From the NCBI GenBank assembly GCA_949511925.1, contig CATEYX010000058.1, positions 1-5,228 on the forward strand: a stretch of DNA of 5,228 nucleotides. The letters are read 5' to 3'. The translations under genes and the position numbers were made by a program. Of this stretch, positions 1-5,228 are shown in pieces. The notes under the pieces were generated by a model. It was not told the origin of the DNA. It saw only the letters and a list, made by a program, of their open reading frames with translations, and did not search any database. This stretch comes from Cryomorphaceae bacterium. Its GTDB lineage: Bacteria > Bacteroidota > Bacteroidia > Flavobacteriales > BACL11. The number at the start of each line of letters is the position of its first letter. The first letter of the stretch is position 1.

Positions 1-50
1 ATGAAACCATAACCTTTACTTGCATTAAACCATTTTACTGTTCCTTCCAT
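1..50 (-). CDS. Cold-shock domain protein (CspA family), N-terminal part only
   Basis: The minus strand opens with ATG at 50-48 and reads MEGTVKWFNASKGYGF before leaving the window after 16 codons plus two bases. This is the typical start of a CspA-type cold-shock domain: the GTVKWFN strand followed by the RNP1 motif KGYGF(I), whose aromatic residues stack on single-stranded RNA or DNA. Family members are cytoplasmic RNA chaperones of about 65-70 residues, but some Bacteroidota versions carry C-terminal extensions, and the missing part cannot be judged. The start fits because the family normally begins within a few residues of GTVKWF. The start is preceded by an A-rich stretch without a Shine-Dalgarno sequence. 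The gene has its own promoter-like box just after folD and a leader of roughly 50 nt. The family is clear; which paralogue it is (cspA, cspC or other) is not. Confidence 0.9.
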   Translation of the reverse strand, partial: MEGTVKWFNASKGYGF

Positions 51-79
51 AATTGTTTTTTTAAATTTTATTAATACTA

Positions 80-95
80 GTGGGAACAACCCCAC
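80..95 (-). other. Small hairpin in the leader of the cold-shock gene
   Basis: On the minus strand GTGGG, loop GTTGTT, CCCAC forms a perfect 5-bp GC-rich stem, which a G-U pair can extend to 6 bp. It lies between the predicted promoter box (106-113) and the cold-shock start codon (50), so it would fall in the 5' leader of that mRNA. No T run follows on the minus strand, so it does not look like an intrinsic terminator for folD. It could affect mRNA stability or respond to temperature, as leaders of cold-shock genes do elsewhere. That role is inference only; the stem is short. Confidence 0.35.
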
Positions 96-105
96 AAAAC
101 TGCGG

Positions 106-113
106 CAAATATA
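106..113 (-). promoter_or_regulatory. Bacteroidota-type -7 box upstream of the cold-shock gene
   Basis: The minus strand reads TATATTTG, an exact match to the Bacteroidota -7 consensus TAnnTTTG. It starts 8 bp after the folD stop codon. It would give a leader of about 50 nt and let the cold-shock gene be transcribed apart from folD. A TTG lies 14 nt upstream, closer than the usual 17-23 nt for the -33 element, so the upstream half of the promoter is weak. Confidence 0.5.
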
Positions 114-121
114 GTAAAATT

Positions 122-1000
122 TTAATACAAATGACTTTTTGATGATAATAATGTATTTTTTAATAACATTGCAATTGTCATAGGCCCTACTCCACCAGGT
201 ACAGGAGTAATAAAATTACACTTATTTTTAACTCCTTTAAAATCAACATCTCCTAGCAACTTCCAGCCACTTTTGGTCTTATTTGACTTCACTCTTGTTA
301 TTCCAACATCAATAATAGTAACCCCTTCCTTGATCATATCAGCTGTAACAAACTCAGCTTTACCTAAAGCTACAATTAAAATATCAGCTGTTTTAGTAAT
401 CTCATTGAGGTTTTTTGTCCTACTATGAGTAAGTGTAACAGTACAATTTCCAGGATTAGTATTTCTTGCCATTAAGATACTCATTGGCGAACCTACGATA
501 TTACTTCTGCCAATTACTACACAATGTTTTCCTGATGTCTCTACATTATACCTTGCTAATAACTCTAAAATTCCCGCAGGAGTTGCAGGAAGATAAGTAG
601 GTAAATTTAAAGCCATTTTACCAATATTAGTAGGATGAAAACCATCAACATCTTTTGATGGCAGTATAGCTTCAGTCACTTTCATTTCATCAATATGACT
701 AGGTAAAGGCAATTGCACAATCAAACCATCAATATCAGAATTGTTATTAATTTTATCCACTTCAGCAAGTAATTGCTCTTGCGTAACGGTTGTATCCAAA
801 CGAATCAATGTGGAATTAAATCCTACTTTTAAACAAGCTTTAACTTTTGCATTTACATAAGTTTCACTTGCACCATCCTTTCCAATAAGTATTGCTGCCA
901 AATGTGGTTTTTTACCTCCACTAGCAACTAATTGAGCTACCTCAACAGCAATCTCATCTTTAATATCATTTGATGTTTTTTTTCCGTCAAGTAAAATCAT
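122..1000 (-). CDS. folD: Bifunctional methylenetetrahydrofolate dehydrogenase / methenyltetrahydrofolate cyclohydrolase FolD
   Basis: FolD is a cytoplasmic, normally dimeric enzyme. It oxidises 5,10-methylene-THF with NADP and hydrolyses the product to 10-formyl-THF, supplying one-carbon units for purine synthesis and initiator formyl-Met. The protein is 292 residues from the ATG at 1000, a normal family length. Visible motifs are the catalytic region SETYV with Tyr48 and Lys52, the VQLPLP signature with Gln96, KDVDGFHP with Asp119, the nucleotide loop GRSNIVGSP (164-172), and the C-terminal PVPGGVGPMT signature (266-275). The open frame extends upstream to a TTG at 1039, but that adds 13 residues not seen in the family, and the TTG lies inside the predicted promoter box. 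I therefore place the start at MILLDGKK. The gene follows ffh after a 65-nt gap, an arrangement I recall as common in Bacteroidota. All key residues are intact. Confidence 0.96.
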   Translation of the reverse strand: MILLDGKKTSNDIKDEIAVEVAQLVASGGKKPHLAAILIGKDGASETYVNAKVKACLKVGFNSTLIRLDTTVTQEQLLAEVDKINNNSDIDGLIVQLPLPSHIDEMKVTEAILPSKDVDGFHPTNIGKMALNLPTYLPATPAGILELLARYNVETSGKHCVVIGRSNIVGSPMSILMARNTNPGNCTVTLTHSRTKNLNEITKTADILIVALGKAEFVTADMIKEGVTIIDVGITRVKSNKTKSGWKLLGDVDFKGVKNKCNFITPVPGGVGPMTIAMLLKNTLLSSKSHLY

Positions 1001-1036
1001 TCTTGTCTTTTTATTCTTTATTCTAATCTCTAAATG

Positions 1037-1044
1037 CAAAACTA
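1037..1044 (-). promoter_or_regulatory. Bacteroidota-type -7 box upstream of folD
   Basis: The minus strand reads TAGTTTTG, matching TAnnTTTG, in the ffh-folD gap. Transcription would begin a few bases downstream and leave a leader of about 30 nt before the ATG at 1000. There is no TTG at the expected -33 distance (the nearest is 8 nt upstream), so the assignment rests on the -7 box alone. Read-through from ffh is equally possible. Confidence 0.4.
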
Positions 1045-1065
1045 CTAGGTAGCAATGTTAGTTCC

Positions 1066-2412
1066 TTACTTCATTCCAGGCATTCCTCCCTGTCCTTTCA
1101 TCATCTGCATCATTTGCTTTGCTCCACCTCCTTGCATCATCTTCATCATTTTACCCATTTGGCTAAACTGCTTAATTAACTGATTCACCTCAACTACTGA
1201 AGTTCCACTACCACTAGCAATTCTTTTCTTTCTACTTCCATTCAGTAACTTAGGATTTTCACGCTCTTGTTTGGTCATAGAATGTATAATTGCTTCAATT
1301 CCCTTAAATGCATCATCTTCAACATCCACGCCCTTCATAGCCTTTCCCATTCCAGGAATCATACCCATCAAGTCCTTCATGTTTCCCATCTTTTTTACTT
1401 GCTGGATTTGCTTTAAGAAATCATCAAAACCAAATTGGTTTTTAGCAATTTTCTTCTGCACTTGCCTAGCTTCCTCTTCATCAAACTGTTGCTGAGCACG
1501 CTCCACTAAGGAAATAACATCTCCCATTCCTAAAATACGGCTTGCCATTCTATCAGGATGGAATACATCAAGCCCATCCATTTTTTCGGAAGTTCCAATA
1601 AACTTAATTGGCTTATCCACAACTGAACGAATAGTAAGTGCAGCACCACCTCTAGTATCACCATCTAGTTTGGTAAGGACTACTCCATCAAAATTTAATT
1701 TATCGTTAAAAGCTTTTGCCGTATTTACTGCATCTTGCCCTGTCATGGAATCCACAACAAATAAAATTTCCTGAGGATTAACAGCCTTCTTAACAGCTGC
1801 TATTTCACTCATCATAGTTTCATCAACAGCCAAACGACCAGCAGTATCAATAATTACGACATTATGTCCATTTGTTTTAGCATGCTTAATTGCATTTTGA
1901 GCAATCACTACAGGATTTTTATTTTCTCTATCCTGAAAAACATCAACACCAACTTGCTCTGCCAATACCCCAATTTGATCAATAGCAGCAGGACGATATA
2001 CATCACAAGCTACCAATAAAGGATGCTTTCTTTTATTATTTTTAAGATGTAATGCTAGCTTTCCAGAAAAAGTAGTTTTACCACTTCCCTGCAAACCTGC
2101 AATAAGAATTACTGTTGGCGAACCCTCTAAGGAAATTTCAGACTGCTCACTCCCCATAAGTTCAGCCAATTCATCCTTCATTATTTTAGTAAGCAATTGT
2201 CCTGGATCAATAGCAGTAAGCACTTTTTCTCCTAAAGCTTTTTCCTGAACCTTTGCTGTAAAAGATTTAGCTGTTTTAAAATCAACATCAGCTGAAAGTA
2301 ATGCCTTACGGATTTCTTTCATTGTTTGAGCAACATTAATTTCGGAAATACTGCCCTGCCCTTTTAAAACTTTAAATGCCTTATCTAGTTTTTCTGATAA
2401 ATTTTCAAACAT
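1066..2412 (-). CDS. ffh: Signal recognition particle GTPase Ffh (SRP54 homologue)
   Basis: Ffh binds 4.5S/SRP RNA and signal sequences emerging from the ribosome, then docks with FtsY to deliver nascent membrane proteins to SecYEG. The 448-residue length is normal. The N domain helical bundle covers about residues 1-90. The G domain holds the P-loop GLQGSGKTT (106-114), DVYRPAA (137-143), DTAGR (189-193), the TKLDG base-recognition motif (247-251) and the closing GTSE loop. The M domain carries the SRP-RNA-binding helix-turn-helix with SRKKRIASGSG (393-403), preceded by the MGMIPGMG segment (349-356). The tail is rich in Met (MMKMMQ, MMQMM), as expected for a flexible signal-peptide groove. 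The ATG at 2412 gives the standard MFENLSEKL start. A 42-nt gap separates it from rimO. No 4.5S RNA gene is visible in this window, so ffs must lie elsewhere. Identification is firm. Confidence 0.98.
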   Translation of the reverse strand: MFENLSEKLDKAFKVLKGQGSISEINVAQTMKEIRKALLSADVDFKTAKSFTAKVQEKALGEKVLTAIDPGQLLTKIMKDELAELMGSEQSEISLEGSPTVILIAGLQGSGKTTFSGKLALHLKNNKRKHPLLVACDVYRPAAIDQIGVLAEQVGVDVFQDRENKNPVVIAQNAIKHAKTNGHNVVIIDTAGRLAVDETMMSEIAAVKKAVNPQEILFVVDSMTGQDAVNTAKAFNDKLNFDGVVLTKLDGDTRGGAALTIRSVVDKPIKFIGTSEKMDGLDVFHPDRMASRILGMGDVISLVERAQQQFDEEEARQVQKKIAKNQFGFDDFLKQIQQVKKMGNMKDLMGMIPGMGKAMKGVDVEDDAFKGIEAIIHSMTKQERENPKLLNGSRKKRIASGSGTSVVEVNQLIKQFSQMGKMMKMMQGGGAKQMMQMMKGQGGMPGMK

Positions 2413-2433
2413 ATTCTTTTTACTATTAAGTTA

Positions 2434-2441
2434 CAAAAATA
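2434..2441 (-). promoter_or_regulatory. Bacteroidota-type -7 box upstream of ffh
   Basis: The minus strand reads TATTTTTG, an exact TAnnTTTG match in the 42-nt rimO-ffh gap. It would give a leader of about 15-20 nt. There is no TTG at the expected -33 distance, which would fall at the very end of rimO. It could make ffh partly independent of the ftsY-rimO transcript. A second match, TATGTTTG, overlaps the ffh start codon and is treated as chance. Confidence 0.45.
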
Positions 2442-2454
2442 GTGAATTCAATTA

Positions 2455-3768
2455 CTAATTAACGACTACACCATATAAATCAAAATGATCCGTCTTTTCA
2501 ATAAGCACATTAGCAAAATCACCCATTCTTATATAAGTTTCAGTTGCTTTTACCAATACCTCATTATCCACATCAGGACTATCAAACTCAGTACGACCAA
2601 TAAAATAATCTCCCTCCTTACGGTCAAATAATACTTTAAAGGTTTTTCCTATTTTTTCTTGATTTAACTCCCAAGAAATATGCGTTTGCAAATCCATAAT
2701 TTCTTCTTGCCTTGCTTTTTTCACTTCATCAGAAATATCATCATCCAGAACGTGAGCAGAAGTATTTTCTTCATGAGAATAAGTAAACACTCCCAGTCTA
2801 TCAAATTTTGTGTCCTGAACCCATTGTTTTAATTCTTGGAATCTTTCTTCTGTTTCACCAGGATAACCTACTATCAATGTAGTTCGGATAGCCATATTTG
2901 GTACTTTTTCCCTAAATGCTTTTAACAAATCATCTGTCTTTTTATGAGAAGTTCCTCTTTTCATAGATTTCAGAATTTCATCATTTATATGCTGCAAAGG
3001 AATATCAATATAATCACATACTTTATCATTCTCTCTAATTACATCTAACACATCTTGTGGAAATCCTGTTGGAAAAGCGTAATGCAAGCGAATCCATTCA
3101 ATTTCTTCTACCTTAGCTAGTTCAATCAATAAATCAGCCAATCTTCTCTTTTTATAAATATCTAATCCATAAAAAGTTAAATCCTGAGCAATAAGTATCA
3201 ATTCCTTAACCCCATTTTTAGCTAAATTTTTAGCCTCAATAACTAATTTTTCAATAGGAGTAGATCTGTGTTTACCTCTCATAAGTGGAATAGCACAAAA
3301 TGAACAAGGTCTATCGCAACCTTCGGCAATTTTAAGATAGGCATAATGCTTAGGCGTAGTTGTTAATCGTTCACCTAGTAACTCATGCTTATAGTCAGCA
3401 CCTAAAACTTTTAATAGTTTTGGTAAATCAGTAGTTCCAAAATACTGATCAACATTAGTAATCTCTCTCTCTAAATCTGGCTTATAGCGTTCAGACAAGC
3501 AACCCGTAACATACAATTTATCAATCTCACCTGCTTGTTTGCGCTCTGCATGTTCTAAAATAGTATTAATAGATTCCTCCTTTGCGTTATCAATAAAACC
3601 ACAAGTATTTATCACAACAATATTGGAATCATCCTTTTCCGATTCATGTTCCACCTCCATATTATTGGCAACCAATTGACCCATCAAAACCTCAGAATCA
3701 TAGACATTCTTAGAACAGCCTAAAGTGATGACATTAATTTTGTTCTTCTTTGTTGATTTTGTTCTCAT
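2455..3768 (-). CDS. rimO: Ribosomal protein uS12 methylthiotransferase RimO (radical SAM)
   Basis: RimO adds a methylthio group to the conserved aspartate (Asp88 in the E. coli numbering) of ribosomal protein S12, using two iron-sulfur clusters and S-adenosylmethionine. The 437-residue protein has the full family layout. An N-terminal UPF0004 domain has cluster ligands Cys18 (TLGCSKN), Cys56 (NTCGFI) and Cys90 (VTGCLSERY). The radical SAM core has CDRPCSFC, that is Cys151, Cys155 and Cys158. A C-terminal TRAM domain covers about residues 374-437. The sequence CSFCAIPLMRGKHRS resembles RimO rather than the tRNA enzymes MiaB (CSFCVVPFTRG type) or MtaB. The ATG at 3768 directly abuts the ftsY stop codon (TAAATG), so the two are surely co-transcribed and perhaps translationally coupled. 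The start MRTKS...KINVITLGCSKN is the form I expect in Bacteroidota. No missing residues seen. Confidence 0.96.
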   Translation of the reverse strand: MRTKSTKKNKINVITLGCSKNVYDSEVLMGQLVANNMEVEHESEKDDSNIVVINTCGFIDNAKEESINTILEHAERKQAGEIDKLYVTGCLSERYKPDLEREITNVDQYFGTTDLPKLLKVLGADYKHELLGERLTTTPKHYAYLKIAEGCDRPCSFCAIPLMRGKHRSTPIEKLVIEAKNLAKNGVKELILIAQDLTFYGLDIYKKRRLADLLIELAKVEEIEWIRLHYAFPTGFPQDVLDVIRENDKVCDYIDIPLQHINDEILKSMKRGTSHKKTDDLLKAFREKVPNMAIRTTLIVGYPGETEERFQELKQWVQDTKFDRLGVFTYSHEENTSAHVLDDDISDEVKKARQEEIMDLQTHISWELNQEKIGKTFKVLFDRKEGDYFIGRTEFDSPDVDNEVLVKATETYIRMGDFANVLIEKTDHFDLYGVVVN

Positions 3769-4701
3769 TTAGTTAAATAGTGAATCTATAAATTCATTTT
3801 TATTAAAGACTTGTAAATCTTCCACCCCCTCACCAACACCAATATAACGAACAGGAATCTGAAACTGATCAGAAATACCAATCACTACCCCTCCTTTTGC
3901 TGTACCATCTAGTTTAGTAAGTGCTAAAGAATTTACTTTAGTGGCTTTTGTAAACTGAGTTGCCTGTTCAATAGCATTTTGTCCTGTTGAAGCGTCTAAC
4001 ACCAACATTACATCATGCGGAGCATCAGGAATTACTTTAGTCATTACATTCTTTATCTTAGTCAATTCGTTCATCAAATTGATTTTATTATGTAGTCTTC
4101 CTGCAGTATCAATAATTACCACATCAGCACCACTTGCTTTTGCTGATTGTAAAGTATCAAAACAAACTGAAGCAGGATCAGAACCCATATCTTGTTTTAC
4201 AATTGCAACTCCAGCCCTATCCGCCCAAATAACTAACTGATCAACTGCTGCTGCACGAAAAGTATCAGCTGCGCCTAGTACAACTTTTTTACCTTGTTGC
4301 TTAAATTGATGTGCTAATTTACCGATTGTAGTTGTTTTACCTACACCATTAACACCAACAACCATAATTACATAAGGTCCATTAATTTTAGGGATTTCAT
4401 CATAAGATTCCTTCATAAATAATGATATTTCTTCTTTCAGAAAATCATTTAAATCACTCGTATTAATGTATTTATCTCTTGATACTCTTTCTTCAAGTTT
4501 ACCAATAATTTTAAGTGTTGTTTCCACACCAATATCTGAAGTGATTAAGGCCTCTTCAATATCATCAAGTGCTAGCTCGTCAATAGTAGTTTTACCCGCA
4601 ACAGCACGTGAAAGTTTATTGAAAACATTTTCTTTAGTTTTCTCTAAACCTTTATCAAGCTTATCTTTTTTATCTTTTGAAAAAAAACCGAATATCCCCA
4701 T
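3769..4701 (-). CDS. ftsY: Signal recognition particle receptor GTPase FtsY
   Basis: FtsY sits at the cytoplasmic membrane and forms a GTP-dependent heterodimer with Ffh, handing ribosome-nascent chains to the translocon. The 310-residue protein has an N domain (about 20-100) and a G domain with the P-loop GVNGVGKTT (116-124), DTFRAAA (146-152), DTAGR (198-202), TKLDG (262-266) and the closing GVGEG (288-292). The long acidic A domain of E. coli FtsY is absent. The protein begins MGIFGFFSK followed by a Lys-rich amphipathic stretch, enough for lipid contact in short FtsY forms. This short form is usual in Bacteroidota as far as I know. Lack of an M domain and the GVNGVGKTT loop separate it from Ffh. 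A terminator lies just upstream and rimO follows with no gap. The start at 4701 is the only sensible ATG before the N domain. Confidence 0.97.
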   Translation of the reverse strand: MGIFGFFSKDKKDKLDKGLEKTKENVFNKLSRAVAGKTTIDELALDDIEEALITSDIGVETTLKIIGKLEERVSRDKYINTSDLNDFLKEEISLFMKESYDEIPKINGPYVIMVVGVNGVGKTTTIGKLAHQFKQQGKKVVLGAADTFRAAAVDQLVIWADRAGVAIVKQDMGSDPASVCFDTLQSAKASGADVVIIDTAGRLHNKINLMNELTKIKNVMTKVIPDAPHDVMLVLDASTGQNAIEQATQFTKATKVNSLALTKLDGTAKGGVVIGISDQFQIPVRYIGVGEGVEDLQVFNKNEFIDSLFN

Positions 4702-4724
4702 AATTATTTACTTTAATAAACACA

Positions 4725-4757
4725 AAAAGCTCCTTTCAAAGATAGAAAGAAGCTTTT
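4725..4757 (-). terminator. Intrinsic terminator between the DUF4295 gene and ftsY
   Basis: On the minus strand AAAAGCTTCTTTC pairs with GAAAGGAGCTTTT over 13 bp, with one G-U pair, around the 7-nt loop TATCTTT. The 3' arm continues into a T run (TTTTTGTGTTT). It lies about 20 nt after the DUF4295 stop codon and before ftsY, so it should end or reduce the ribosomal-protein transcript and set ftsY expression lower. The plus-strand T run is only four bases long, so activity in that direction is less likely. Confidence 0.8.
4737..4744 (-). promoter_or_regulatory. Possible -7 box for ftsY inside the terminator loop
   Basis: The minus strand reads TATCTTTG, an exact TAnnTTTG match that fills the loop and the closing base of the terminator hairpin. 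Transcription would start in the 3' arm, about 30-35 nt before the ftsY ATG, so the new transcript would lack the hairpin. No TTG is found at the -33 distance. It is the only candidate for ftsY in this gap; it could also be coincidence. Confidence 0.3.
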
Positions 4758-4776
4758 GCCTGCGTATAATTAAATA

Positions 4777-4929
4777 CTATTTTTTCGCAAAGAATTCTTT
4801 TACTTTATCCTTTGGTACAATTTCACTTTTAAAAGAGTAAGATCCACTTGCTGTTTTAACCATTTTCACAGCTTTAGTAAAAGCTTTTGCTCCTTTTTTC
4901 TGTAATGATGCTACTGTCTTTTTTGCCAT
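4777..4929 (-). CDS. DUF4295 family small basic protein, probably ribosome-associated
   Basis: This 50-residue frame runs from ATG at 4929 to TAG at 4777-4779. It starts MAKKTVASLQKKGAKAF and ends VPKDKVKEFFAKK. The Lys-rich composition, the KMVK segment, the SGSYSFKSEIVP segment and the EFFAKK end match the DUF4295 proteins I know from Bacteroidota, which typically lie right after rpmG. It begins 6 nt after the rpmG stop and shares the MAKK start, so the two are almost certainly one transcript ending at the terminator downstream. The charge, size and position point to a ribosomal component. A novel 50S protein named bL38 was described from the Flavobacterium johnsoniae ribosome, and I think this family may be that protein, but I cannot confirm it here. 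No Cys or His zinc site is present. Confidence 0.93.
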   Translation of the reverse strand: MAKKTVASLQKKGAKAFTKAVKMVKTASGSYSFKSEIVPKDKVKEFFAKK

Positions 4930-4935
4930 TTTCTT

Positions 4936-5118
4936 TTATTTTATTTCTTTATGAACAGTCATTTTCTTCATGATAGAGTTGAATTTCTTCAATTCCATTC
5001 TATCTGGAGTGTTCTTCTTATTCTTAGTTGTAATGTGACGAGATGTTCCTGGTAATCCGCTTGCTTTATGCTCAGTGCACTCTAAAATAACCTGAACTCT
5101 ATTTCCTTTCTTTGCCAT
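4936..5118 (-). CDS. rpmG: 50S ribosomal protein bL33
   Basis: bL33 is a small protein of the large subunit near the tRNA exit site. The 60-residue product begins MAKKGNRVQVILECTEHK and contains TSRHITTKNKKNTPDRMELKK, the core signature of the family. Only one cysteine (Cys14) is present, so this is the zinc-free form rather than the four-Cys zinc-binding form linked to zinc-dependent paralogue swapping. The start at 5118 is the standard MAKKG start, preceded by an A-rich stretch without a Shine-Dalgarno sequence. It leads the DUF4295 gene by 6 nt. In many Bacteroidota rpmB (bL28) sits directly upstream. Here the 57-nt gap with a promoter-like box follows the tail of something that does not resemble bL28. 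Confidence 0.97.
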   Translation of the reverse strand: MAKKGNRVQVILECTEHKASGLPGTSRHITTKNKKNTPDRMELKKFNSIMKKMTVHKEIK

Positions 5119-5140
5119 TTTCTTATAATTTATTGGGCTG

Positions 5141-5148
5141 CAAATTTA
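5141..5148 (-). promoter_or_regulatory. Bacteroidota-type -7 box upstream of rpmG
   Basis: The minus strand reads TAAATTTG, an exact TAnnTTTG match 22 nt before the rpmG start codon. It predicts a short leader of about 16-20 nt. The region upstream is very AT-rich, as expected for a strong ribosomal-protein promoter, but has no TTG at the -33 distance. With no rpmB in front, this is the natural start of the rpmG-DUF4295 transcript. Confidence 0.55.
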
Positions 5149-5175
5149 ATTAAATAATCTAAACTTAAACACTAT

Positions 5176-5226
5176 TTATTGCTTTTTAATATCAATAAAG
5201 AATAAGTCATCTCTTACCTTAAAATC
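5176..5226 (-). CDS. Possible 3' end of an unidentified upstream gene
   Basis: One minus-strand frame is open from the window edge for 16 codons and ends with TAA at 5176-5178, giving a tail ending KVRDDLFFIDIKKQ. The other two frames hit stops within the first few codons. The mix of charged and hydrophobic residues is plausible for protein, but 16 codons are too few to prove coding. I do not recognise the family, and it does not look like the end of bL28. A 57-nt gap separates it from rpmG. Confidence 0.3.
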   Translation of the reverse strand, partial: DFKVRDDLFFIDIKKQ

Positions 5227-5228
5227 AT

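Noticed and set aside
80..95. GTGGG-CCCAC hairpin as a terminator for folD
   Set aside because: No T run follows the stem on the minus strand, and the hairpin lies downstream of the cold-shock promoter box, so it fits a leader structure better.
1042..1052. CTAC-CTA-GTAG inverted repeat followed by TTTT between ffh and folD (minus strand)
   Set aside because: A 4-bp stem with a 3-nt loop is too weak for an intrinsic terminator, and the T's belong to the promoter-like box.
1271..1495. Plus-strand 74-codon open frame opposite ffh
   Set aside because: It lies wholly antisense to the conserved Ffh M domain and reads as a low-complexity shadow rich in Ile, Ser and Cys, with no recognisable family.
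2406..2413. TATGTTTG on the minus strand, a TAnnTTTG match at the ffh start codon
   Set aside because: It would start transcription inside ffh after its ATG. The bases are fixed by the ATG and the conserved Phe and Glu codons, so a chance match is likely.
4730..4737. GAAAGGAG on the minus strand resembling a Shine-Dalgarno sequence for ftsY
   Set aside because: It is nearly 30 nt from the ftsY ATG, far beyond usable spacing, and it is explained by pairing in the terminator stem.
4466..4840. Plus-strand 124-codon open frame opposite ftsY and the DUF4295 gene
   Set aside because: It crosses the ftsY start, the terminator and part of a conserved gene on the other strand. Its Ser/Leu/Ile-rich product is what antisense of Lys/Asp/Glu-rich coding yields.
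5175..5199. AT-rich inverted repeat TTTATTG / CAATAAA with an 11-nt spacer
   Set aside because: The stem has only one G-C pair, no T run follows on the minus strand, and it overlaps the possible upstream frame end; expected in such AT-rich DNA.

Overview
This is an ordinary, densely packed, AT-rich piece of a Bacteroidota chromosome, most likely Flavobacteriia-like. The protein sequences (L33, DUF4295, RimO, Ffh, FolD) look like that group. DUF4295 is, to my knowledge, a Bacteroidota family. No gene has a Shine-Dalgarno sequence; starts are preceded by A-rich DNA instead. The non-coding gaps contain the Bacteroidota-type -7 promoter box TAnnTTTG. I recognise no mobile element, CRISPR array, rRNA or tRNA, and no candidate for a new biological system.

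All genes lie on the minus strand, so the window reads from right to left. At the right edge (5176-5226) is a possible tail of an unidentified reading frame. A promoter-like gap follows, then rpmG (ribosomal protein bL33) and, 6 nt later, a 50-residue DUF4295 gene too short for a simple ORF cut-off. A 13-bp hairpin with a T run, a convincing intrinsic terminator, separates these two from ftsY (SRP receptor). The ftsY stop touches the rimO start (ribosomal protein S12 methylthiotransferase). After short gaps come ffh (SRP GTPase) and folD (methylene-tetrahydrofolate dehydrogenase/cyclohydrolase). At the left edge are the first 16 codons of a cold-shock-domain gene, with a short leader that can form a small hairpin.

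Functionally this is a translation and membrane-targeting locus: a ribosomal protein, a probable ribosome-associated small protein, a ribosomal-protein modification enzyme, and both protein GTPases of the co-translational targeting pathway (Ffh and FtsY). FolD (one-carbon metabolism) and a cold-shock RNA-binding protein follow. The non-coding gaps are all 75 nt or shorter, so no gene-free stretch above 300 nt exists. The most useful points are a corrected folD start, the terminator whose loop holds a promoter-like box, the concentration of TAnnTTTG boxes in the gaps, and the absence of rpmB next to rpmG.
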